From NCBI GenBank assembly GCA_007129525.1, contig SKVI01000258.1, positions 1 to 7,098 on the forward strand: a DNA stretch of 7,098 nucleotides, in the 5' to 3' direction. Source of the DNA: Gemmatimonadota bacterium (GTDB taxonomy: Bacteria > Gemmatimonadota > Gemmatimonadetes > Longimicrobiales > Gaopeijiaceae). The notes beneath the pieces were generated by a model. It was not told the origin of the DNA and searched no databases. It saw only the letters and a program-made list of their open reading frames with translations. Position numbers and translations under genes: made by a program. This document shows, one piece after another, positions 1 through 4,507 of this stretch (position 1 is the stretch's first letter; every line of letters starts with the position of its first letter).

Positions 1-83
1 CCGCCGCCGGAGCCGAGGAGAGCTCACCGCCAACGATCGGGAGTGGCTCGAAAGCGGGCGCTGACCTGCCCGAACGGCCCCAA
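1..83. other. Stretch with no recognisable gene
   Basis: This is the 3' flank of the SAM hydrolase gene. On the minus strand two frames stay open to the window edge, but neither has a convincing start with a Shine-Dalgarno or a recognisable protein. A 5-bp inverted repeat (CGGGC/GCCCG) lies at about 56-73, but no T-run follows it on the minus strand, so it is not called a terminator. A further operon gene could begin just outside the window. Confidence 0.4.
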
Positions 84-884
84 TCAGGAAGCTTCGTCTC
101 CGCCGTCCGTCAGCCGGATCAATCGGACCGGCGCCCCCTTTTCGACCCCGAGCAGCCGTGCCGCCGACGCCTCCCTGGCCGCCACCTCGACTCGCTGGTC
201 GGAGTTCACCAGGGCCAGCAGCGCTCCCTTCTCCACCTCACCGTAGGAGATGGCCGGCGAGATCCGACGACCGTCCACCTCCACCTCGACCGGGCCCTCC
301 AGACAGTGGCCCGGGAGGTTCGTGGACAGGTTTCCGAACCGATCGATCCCGATGACCTGCCCCTGGAGGCTCTCGTCGTCTCGGCGAATGGGCGAAGGAG
401 GAAGCGGCACGAGGACCGGGTCGTCCACCGCCGGGCCCAGAAGCTTCAGATCGAGACCGCGGGCCAGGTGCGCCGCCGCCGGCGCAAAAACGTCACGGCC
501 GTGGAAGGTGGAGCTGCGGTCGGGTCCCAGGAACTCCTGGTTCTCCAGGGCCACGGCCTGCCAGCGGGAGGCCGATGTGATGACCCTCGTCACCACACCG
601 TTGTCCGGGAGGACCAGCAGGCGTCCGGCCGCCTCCACTGCCAGCCCCCTCCGCTCAGTTCCCACGCCGGGGTCCACCACCACGAGGTGGACGGTGCCGG
701 GGGGGTATCGGTCCCAGTAGCGCTCCAGGGTGAGGGCGGCGCCTTCCACGTCCCCGGCCTCGACAGCATGGGAGATGTCATCCAGCGCGACCCCGGGGGC
801 CACATCCGCCATGACCCCCTTCATGGCCCCGACGTACCCATCCCGGGTGCCGAAGTCGGTGAGAAGGGTCAGCCTCGGCGACAT
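84..884 (-). CDS. S-adenosyl-L-methionine hydrolase (adenosine-forming), DUF62/SAM_adeno_trans family
   Basis: This 266-aa protein matches the usual length of the family, which uses activated water to split SAM into adenosine and methionine. The N-terminal domain opens with LTLLTDFG (residues 5-12). It carries VDPGVGTERRG (70-80) and STFHGRDVFAP (125-135). The family's Asp-Arg-His set, characterised in archaeal SAM hydroxide adenosyltransferases, appears to be Asp71, Arg78 and His128, with Asp-Arg spacing of seven residues as expected. The C-terminal beta-barrel domain has the typical GIDRFGNLSTN (179-189). No long insertion of the kind found in fluorinases/chlorinases is obvious, so halogenase activity is unlikely. 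The ATG at 884 is chosen because it sits directly before the conserved first strand. An in-frame ATG at 962 would add 26 residues without family character and overlap the previous gene by 50 bp. The gap from that gene is 28 bp, with no clear Shine-Dalgarno. Cytosolic; no signal peptide or membrane segment. Confidence 0.93.
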   Translation of the reverse strand: MSPRLTLLTDFGTRDGYVGAMKGVMADVAPGVALDDISHAVEAGDVEGAALTLERYWDRYPPGTVHLVVVDPGVGTERRGLAVEAAGRLLVLPDNGVVTRVITSASRWQAVALENQEFLGPDRSSTFHGRDVFAPAAAHLARGLDLKLLGPAVDDPVLVPLPPSPIRRDDESLQGQVIGIDRFGNLSTNLPGHCLEGPVEVEVDGRRISPAISYGEVEKGALLALVNSDQRVEVAAREASAARLLGVEKGAPVRLIRLTDGGDEAS

Positions 885-912
885 GGTCCGGGAGCAGCGG
901 GTCCCACGCTCG

Positions 913-1137
913 TCAGGCGGCTCCCACGCCGGGACGCCAGGCGGTGGCGTCTTCCAGGGCATCCAGAATGAAGTCCCGGTCCTCGAACTCCTCCAGGCGA
1001 CGATCGCCGAAGTCCTCCGGCTGAAGGCCGTATTGCCTGAGATTGGCCAGCGTCTCCGGGTAGTCCCGCACCAGCACGTGAAGGGGCCGGGATTCCAGGT
1101 CGCGTCTGCTGGGGCGCGGCAGGAAGGGCATCTTCAC
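913..1137 (-). CDS. Small protein resembling the ScdA-N/DUF1858 helical fold
   Basis: This 74-aa soluble protein has no firm family assignment. Residues 18-50 (RPLHVLVRDYPETLANLRQY onward to LEEF) follow the pattern of ScdA N-terminal/DUF542 and DUF1858 domains: a short 'lhvLv..yPet..nLr.yGl' helix pair, then a 'Leef' helix. Those domains normally carry Cys in the loop after 'yG'; here that stretch reads LQPEDFGDR and the whole protein lacks cysteine. The start is the GTG at 1137. It overlaps the mrp stop by 4 nt (GTGA) and lies 7 nt from a strong AGGAGG. The ATG two codons later (1131) is the alternative, at 13 nt. The position between an Fe-S carrier ATPase and a SAM hydrolase, with translational coupling to mrp, suggests an accessory role near Fe-S metabolism. 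That role is inference only. Confidence 0.75.
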   Translation of the reverse strand: MKMPFLPRPSRRDLESRPLHVLVRDYPETLANLRQYGLQPEDFGDRRLEEFEDRDFILDALEDATAWRPGVGAA

Positions 1138-2339
1138 AGAGCCACCTCCTCCTGGGCCTCCTCCCGCACTGCCTTGAAGACCGCTCCGGCCACTTCCATG
1201 AGGGCCGCACCGGCAGGCGAGTCCGGAGAGGCGATGACCGTAGGCGTGCCGGCGTCGCCTGCCCGGCGCACCGCCGGATCCAGGGGGATCCGCCCCAGGA
1301 AGGGAATCCCCATCTCCCTGGCGAGGCGCTCCCCGCCACCGGAGCCGAACACATCGATCTCCTCGTCACAGTGCGGACAGAAGAGCCCGCTCATGTTCTC
1401 GGCGATGCCCAGGACCCGGGTGTTCACCCGTTCGAACATCTTGACGCCCCTGCGGACGTCTCCGGTAGCCATGGCCTGAGGCGTGGTCACCATGACGGCC
1501 CCGTCCACGTCGATGGTCTGGACCAGCGAGAGCTGGGCGTCTCCGGTCCCCGGCGGCATGTCAACCACCATGACGTCCAGGGGTCCCCACTCCACCTGCT
1601 CCAGGAACTGCTTCAGGATCCCTGCAATGAGGGGGCCACGCATGATGGCGGGCTGCTCGTCCTCCAGGAGAAAGCCCAGGCTCATGAGGCGGACGCCGTG
1701 GGCCTCCAGCGGCTCGATCATCTCGGAGCCCTTGTCACCGGTCACCCGGGGACGCCTGTCTTCCCCGAACATGCGGGGGATGTTGGGACCATAGATGTCG
1801 GCGTCCAGGAGTCCCACCCGGAGCCCCTCCCGGGCCAGGGCGGCGGCCAGATTGGTGGCCACCATCGACTTGCCGACCCCGCCCTTGCCTGACGAGACGG
1901 CGATGACGTGGTCGACCTCCGAGAGGATTCCCGGCTTGGGGGTGGGTGCCGGAACCGATCCGGGTTGAAGTCCACCTCCCCCCGGAGGGCCTCCAGGAGG
2001 GCCGCCTGGGGGAGGTGGGCCTCCCGCGCCCGGAGGGCCTCCACCGGGTCCGGACGGAGCACCGGGGCCCGCCCCCGGCGCCCCGCCACCCGCCTGCGGG
2101 AGCTGAACGTTCACCTTGACCCGGCTCACTCCCTCCAGGCCCTCGACGGCCGCCCGGGCCTCCTTGACCAGGGCGCCGGGGTCCTGGGGCTGGAGGGCGA
2201 AGTGGAAGCGGACGGTGCCGTCCCCTTCGATCTCCAGGTTACGGACATGACCCCCGGAGATGACGTTCTCTCCGGAATGGGGGTGCATGACCTCGGTGAG
2301 TGCGGCCAGGACCTGCTGCTTCAGTTCGTCTTGGTTCAT
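1134..2339 (-). CDS. mrp: Mrp/NBP35-family Fe-S cluster carrier ATPase (ApbC type) with MIP18-like N-terminal domain
   Basis: This 401-aa protein is an iron-sulfur cluster carrier of the P-loop SIMIBI class, expected to act in the cytosol, taking clusters from a scaffold and passing them to apo-enzymes. Residues 1-80 look like a MIP18/DUF59 domain. A very Gly/Pro-rich linker follows at about 82-137. The ATPase starts with the deviant Walker A SSGKGGVGKS (149-158), including the signature lysine GKGG. It continues with DADIYGPNIPRMFG (180-192), Walker B-like VMVVDMPPGTGD (256-267) and the family motif ENMSGLFCPHC (314-324), whose Cys321 and Cys324 form the CxxC used for the bridging cluster at the dimer interface. 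All key residues are present. It lies 21 bp after the NifU-like scaffold gene and overlaps the next gene by GTGA. The start ATG at 2339 gives a complete N-terminal domain, although its Shine-Dalgarno is 17 nt away (see the micro-ORF at 2336-2350). Confidence 0.96.
   Translation of the reverse strand: MNQDELKQQVLAALTEVMHPHSGENVISGGHVRNLEIEGDGTVRFHFALQPQDPGALVKEARAAVEGLEGVSRVKVNVQLPQAGGGAPGAGPGAPSGPGGGPPGAGGPPPPGGPPGGPPGGGGLQPGSVPAPTPKPGILSEVDHVIAVSSGKGGVGKSMVATNLAAALAREGLRVGLLDADIYGPNIPRMFGEDRRPRVTGDKGSEMIEPLEAHGVRLMSLGFLLEDEQPAIMRGPLIAGILKQFLEQVEWGPLDVMVVDMPPGTGDAQLSLVQTIDVDGAVMVTTPQAMATGDVRRGVKMFERVNTRVLGIAENMSGLFCPHCDEEIDVFGSGGGERLAREMGIPFLGRIPLDPAVRRAGDAGTPTVIASPDSPAGAALMEVAGAVFKAVREEAQEEVAL
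1145..1150 (-). promoter_or_regulatory. Ribosome binding site inside the mrp 3' end
   Basis: AGGAGG on the minus strand lies 7 nt upstream of the GTG at 1137 and within the last codons of mrp. The spacing favours the GTG start over the ATG at 1131. Confidence 0.75.
1929..2096 (-). repeat. Low-complexity Gly/Pro linker-coding region within mrp
   Basis: This part of mrp encodes a linker of about 56 residues (82-137), almost entirely Gly, Pro and Ala, running from GGGAPGAGPGAPSG to about PTPKPG. The DNA is repetitive. CCCGGAGGGCCTCCA occurs identically at 1981-1995 and 2029-2043, 48 bp (16 codons) apart, so both copies are in frame and encode a Gly-Gly-Pro-Pro-Gly type unit. Many other Mrp proteins have a shorter or less extreme joint here. 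The region is a likely site of slippage or length variation between strains. Confidence 0.85.
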
Positions 2340-2350
2340 CTATTGACCAT
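2336..2350 (-). promoter_or_regulatory. Candidate coupling micro-ORF (4 codons) ahead of mrp
   Basis: The minus strand reads ATG GTC AAT AGA TGA from 2350 to 2336. Its ATG is 6 nt downstream of AGGAGG, the ideal spacing. Its TGA overlaps the mrp start codon in the sequence ATGA (2339-2336). The true mrp ATG is 17 nt from that Shine-Dalgarno, which is too far for efficient direct initiation. A ribosome could translate the four codons (M-V-N-R), stop and reinitiate on mrp. Whether it is translated cannot be told from sequence; a chance ATG is the alternative. Confidence 0.4.
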
Positions 2351-2356
2351 CCAGGG

Positions 2357-2362
2357 CCTCCT
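2357..2362 (-). promoter_or_regulatory. Ribosome binding site overlapping the nifU-like stop codon
   Basis: AGGAGG on the minus strand shares its first two bases with the TAG stop of the NifU-like gene (TAGGAGG). It is 6 nt from an out-of-frame ATG (2350) and 17 nt from the mrp ATG (2339). This is why a coupling micro-ORF is suspected. Confidence 0.6.
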
Positions 2363-2591
2363 ACTCGGCCAGGACCTCAGTGACTTCGGGAACGGTGCTC
2401 TGGATCCGCTTCTCGATGCCTTCCTTCAGAGTCAGCATGGAGATGGGACACGACTCACAGGCTCCCAGGAGCCGGAGGTGCACCACGCCCTCGGTCTCGT
2501 CGTAGCCGAGGTATTCCACGTCCCCCCCATCCGCGTGGAGGGCGGGACGGATCTGATCCAGAACCTCCTGGATCTTCTCCTCCTTGTTCAT
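2361..2591 (-). CDS. NifU-like C-terminal domain protein (Nfu-type Fe-S cluster scaffold/carrier)
   Basis: This 76-aa protein consists only of the NifU C-terminal (Nfu) domain, a normal length for stand-alone members. Conserved features are IRPALHADGGDVEYLGY (14-30) and the cluster-binding motif GACESCPIS (43-51), with Cys45 and Cys48 forming the CxxC. Two subunits are expected to hold one [4Fe-4S] cluster between them and donate it to target proteins. It lacks the degenerate A-type N-terminal domain of E. coli NfuA, so that symbol is not used. The ATG at 2591 is chosen because MNKEEKIQEVLDQIRP is the usual family N-terminus and AGGAG lies 7 nt upstream. An in-frame GTG at 2630 would add 13 residues encoded by a hairpin region and is unlikely. 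The gene ends in TAG, directly followed by mrp, so scaffold and carrier are probably co-expressed. It appears to be the first gene of the downstream block. Confidence 0.94.
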   Translation of the reverse strand: MNKEEKIQEVLDQIRPALHADGGDVEYLGYDETEGVVHLRLLGACESCPISMLTLKEGIEKRIQSTVPEVTEVLAE

Positions 2592-2598
2592 GAGTCGG

Positions 2599-2603
2599 CT
2601 CCT
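2599..2603 (-). promoter_or_regulatory. Ribosome binding site of the NifU-like gene
   Basis: AGGAG on the minus strand (within GAGAGGAG) lies 7 nt before the ATG at 2591. It decides for this start over the GTG at 2630. Confidence 0.75.
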
Positions 2604-2615
2604 CTCAAGGGAACG

Positions 2616-2644
2616 CGGCGGTCCGAACACCTACCGGACCCCCG
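2616..2644 (-). promoter_or_regulatory. Inverted repeat (hairpin) in the leader of the nifU-like/mrp block
   Basis: Arms 2616-2625 and 2635-2644 pair over ten positions with one C-C mismatch (2619/2641). The inner six base pairs (GGTCCG/CGGACC) are perfect and the loop is 9 nt. In the minus-strand transcript it would sit 12 nt upstream of AGGAG and 24 nt upstream of the ATG at 2591, downstream of the weak promoter-like pair. Neither strand shows a U-run after it, so it is not a classical intrinsic terminator. It could be a leader structure, an operator with dyad symmetry, or part of a factor-assisted terminator for the upstream block. Confidence 0.45.
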
Positions 2645-2652
2645 TATTCTGC

Positions 2653-2681
2653 AAGCTACCCAGGGGGCGGGAACGGATCAA
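2653..2681 (-). promoter_or_regulatory. Weak promoter-like pair before the nifU-like gene
   Basis: On the minus strand TTGATC (2681-2676) and TAGCTT (2658-2653) are 17 nt apart, the optimal sigma-70-type spacing. The match is 4/6 to the -35 and only about 3/6 to the -10 consensus. This is the only inter-genic gap in the window large enough for a promoter. Confidence is low because such partial matches arise by chance. Confidence 0.22.
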
Positions 2682-2694
2682 CGGGGCGTCTTCC

Positions 2695-3861
2695 TCAGGC
2701 CAGGCTCTGAAGGAAGTCGGCCTTCAGGTCTTCCAACCCCTCAACCCCTACGGAGATCCGGACGAAACCATCGGGGATTCCGGCCTGCCGGCGAGCCGCC
2801 GCCGAGAGGCCCCGGTGCGACGTCAGGCGCGGGAGGCTCACCAGCGTTTCCACCCCACCCAGGCTCGGCGCCACCGCCGCCATCCGCAGCCGTCGGCACA
2901 TGGCGTCGGCGGCCTCGGCTCCGCCCTTCAGGACAATGCCCAGCATTCCACCGAAGCCGTCCAGGAGACGCGTGGCCCGTTCATGATCGGGATGGTCCGG
3001 CAACCCCGGGTACACGACCCGGTCCACCTCGTCCAGCCCGGCGAACCACCGTGCCAGGGCCAGGGTGTTCCGGTTTTGCCTCTCGATCCGGACGTCCAGG
3101 GTCCGGATTCCCCGATCCAGGAGCCACGCCGCATGGGGATCCAGCACCGGTCCGTACAGACGAAGGAGGCTCCGGACCTCCTCGATCCGCTCCCGTGAGC
3201 CCGCCACCACGCCGCCCATGAGATCCGAGTGTCCGCCCAGGTACTTGGTGGCCGAGTGAACCACGAGGTGGGCGCCCCGCTCCCCTGCCCTGAAGTTCAC
3301 CGGTGACGCGAAGGTGGAATCCACCACCAGGGGAATTCCACTCCGGCGGGCCACCTGGGCCGGCGGCTCCGGGTCGGGAATGCGGAGGGTGGGATTCGTG
3401 GGCATCTCCAGGTAGAGGAGCCGGGTGCGGGGGCGGAGCGCCGCCTCCCAGGCGTCATCCCGGTCCGGGTCCACCAGGGTGACCTCCACGCCTCGCCGGG
3501 GAAGTTCCCCGGTCATGAAGCTGTGGGTGGTCCCGTACAGGTGCTCAGAGGCCACCAGGTGGTCGCCGGCCTCGACCAGCGAGAGGATGGTCAGGGTGAT
3601 GGCGGCCATTCCGCTTCCCAGAGCCAGGCCGGCCTCCATGCCCTCCAGGCTGGCCACCCGCGCCCCCACCTGCAACTGGTTCGGGTTGGTGCCGTAGCGG
3701 GAGTAGATGGGGGGTCCCTCGTCGTCCGGTCCCCCGCTCACGAAGGTGGCGGACTGCACCAGTGGTCGCACCACCGGATCGCCCGACCGGGCCGGAGGGA
3801 CGCCGCCGTGGACCGCCCGGGTGGCCGGCGAGAAGCCGCCGCCTCCGCCGTCCTCGCTCAT
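2695..3861 (-). CDS. PLP-dependent Cys/Met metabolism enzyme (cystathionine gamma-lyase/synthase family)
   Basis: This 388-aa fold-type I PLP enzyme has full family length. Visible motifs are PIYSRYGTNPNQLQ (51-64, with Tyr53 and Arg55 that contact the phosphate of the neighbouring subunit's PLP) and ASEHLYGTTHSF (104-115, with Tyr109 expected to stack on the ring). Asp181 in VVDSTFASP binds the pyridine nitrogen, and Lys206 in VVHSATKYLGGHSDLMGG is the Schiff-base lysine. The C-terminal SLGGVETLVSLP and a GFVRISVGVEGLEDL-type ending are also typical. The family includes cystathionine gamma-synthase, cystathionine beta- and gamma-lyases, methionine gamma-lyase and O-acylhomoserine sulfhydrylase; sequence reading alone does not decide between them. 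The SLGGVE/T motif is common in gamma-lyases and synthases. The start at 3861 is supported by GGAGG 5 nt upstream, an ATGA overlap with the preceding gene and the family N-terminus (F-S-P-A-T-R-A-V-H-G-G). It is the last gene of the upstream block. Cytosolic. Confidence 0.94.
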   Translation of the reverse strand: MSEDGGGGGFSPATRAVHGGVPPARSGDPVVRPLVQSATFVSGGPDDEGPPIYSRYGTNPNQLQVGARVASLEGMEAGLALGSGMAAITLTILSLVEAGDHLVASEHLYGTTHSFMTGELPRRGVEVTLVDPDRDDAWEAALRPRTRLLYLEMPTNPTLRIPDPEPPAQVARRSGIPLVVDSTFASPVNFRAGERGAHLVVHSATKYLGGHSDLMGGVVAGSRERIEEVRSLLRLYGPVLDPHAAWLLDRGIRTLDVRIERQNRNTLALARWFAGLDEVDRVVYPGLPDHPDHERATRLLDGFGGMLGIVLKGGAEAADAMCRRLRMAAVAPSLGGVETLVSLPRLTSHRGLSAAARRQAGIPDGFVRISVGVEGLEDLKADFLQSLA

Positions 3862-4478
3862 TCGAACCTCCGGGCCAGGTGGCTCAGGGCGTGGAGGTCT
3901 CCCTTGAGCGGGTGCCGAAAGAGGAGCCCCCGACGGGCCAGGCCGTCTACCGTCTCCCGCTGGCGTCCGTCCGGAAAGGCTTCGGATACCCGGGCGCCGG
4001 GGACCCTTCCCCTGGACTCCACCACGCTCCACACCTCCTCCTCCAGCGAGCTTCGAGCACCCATGAGCTGGAACGGCTCCTCGTTGCCCACCGCCTGAAC
4101 CACCGCGGCCAGCTCGTGACGATTCAGCACCTCGAGGATGGGCTCCCGGTGGTGTGCCTTCAGGCCCTGGAAGATGAAGAAGACCGACCCGGAATGGGGA
4201 TTGGAGCCCTCCACCCCCCGGAGGAGGAGCTTCGCCACCACCTCGTCGGCGCAGGAGTAGTCCAGGACGGACACCGACGAGAGGTCCACCAGGGAGAGGG
4301 CCGGGAGCGAGATCTCCCGGAGCTGCGCCTCGATGGCCAGCCGGACGGCCCGGCCGGTGGGCCGGGTCACCAGGTGCGAATAGAGGTTTGCCACGCTCCG
4401 CTGCAGGAGATCCCGAACGTCGACGCTGAAGGCGTCGAGCTGTGGATCGAGGTCTCCCCCGTCGCCTGCGGTGATCAT
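3858..4478 (-). CDS. STAS-like domain protein with probable C-terminal winged helix
   Basis: This 206-aa soluble protein has no clear named family. Residues about 43-130 read like a STAS (anti-sigma-factor antagonist) domain. A predicted helix, then LSLVDLSSVSVLDYSCADEV (61-80), corresponds to the 'ldls.v..iDSsg...l' strand-turn-helix. Ser75 in Asp-Tyr-Ser lies at or next to the serine that is phosphorylated in SpoIIAA-like proteins. Residues about 146-200 (EEEVWSVVESRGRVPGARVS, then ETVDGLARRGLLFRHPLKGD) look like a winged helix with a hairpin 'wing', suggesting DNA binding or a protein-protein role. The start at 4478 has AAGGTGA close upstream. The in-frame region before it, up to 4652, is out-of-frame reading of the ATPase gene. 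It follows the STAS-ATPase gene by 25 bp and overlaps the PLP enzyme gene by ATGA. The natural hypothesis is that it is the partner of the ATPase. The domain calls are by eye. Confidence 0.75.
   Translation of the reverse strand: MITAGDGGDLDPQLDAFSVDVRDLLQRSVANLYSHLVTRPTGRAVRLAIEAQLREISLPALSLVDLSSVSVLDYSCADEVVAKLLLRGVEGSNPHSGSVFFIFQGLKAHHREPILEVLNRHELAAVVQAVGNEEPFQLMGARSSLEEEVWSVVESRGRVPGARVSEAFPDGRQRETVDGLARRGLLFRHPLKGDLHALSHLARRFE
3867..3871 (-). promoter_or_regulatory. Ribosome binding site of the PLP enzyme gene
   Basis: GGAGG on the minus strand lies 5 nt before the ATG at 3861, inside the end of the STAS-like gene. It decides against an in-frame upstream start at 4032 that would add 57 Arg/Pro/Gly-rich residues of out-of-frame character. 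Confidence 0.75.
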
Positions 4479-4507
4479 CCTGTCACCTTCGTCATGGGTC
4501 GGGTCAT
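4475..4507 (-). promoter_or_regulatory. Candidate coupling micro-ORF (10 codons) between the ATPase and STAS-like genes
   Basis: On the minus strand an ORF from 4507 to 4475 encodes MTRPMTKVTG. Its ATG overlaps the stop of the STAS-ATPase gene as ATGA (4507-4504), and its TGA overlaps the start of the STAS-like gene as ATGA (4478-4475). AGGA lies 6 nt upstream of its ATG. It thus fills the only gap in this block and turns it into an unbroken chain of 4-nt overlaps. It may be translated merely for coupling. A chance reading frame in a 25-nt spacer cannot be excluded. Confidence 0.4.

Noticed and set aside
56..73. Inverted repeat CGGGC/GCCCG after the SAM hydrolase as a terminator
   Set aside because: The stem is only 5 bp with an 8-nt loop and there is no T-run on the minus strand; such repeats are expected by chance at this GC content.
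84..884. SAM-dependent fluorinase/chlorinase as the function of the DUF62 protein
   Set aside because: The Asp-Arg-His set of the hydrolase subfamily is present and no halogenase-type insertion loop is seen; the length fits hydrolases.
2628..2630. GTG at 2630 as start of the NifU-like protein
   Set aside because: The added 13 residues are not part of the Nfu domain, the start lies in the hairpin loop, and the ATG at 2591 has a well-spaced AGGAG.
1908..3221. A 437-codon plus-strand ORF spanning mrp, the NifU-like gene and part of the PLP gene
   Set aside because: It is antisense to three confidently identified genes, crosses the intergenic gap, has a low-complexity Pro/Arg/Gly composition and no recognisable domain.
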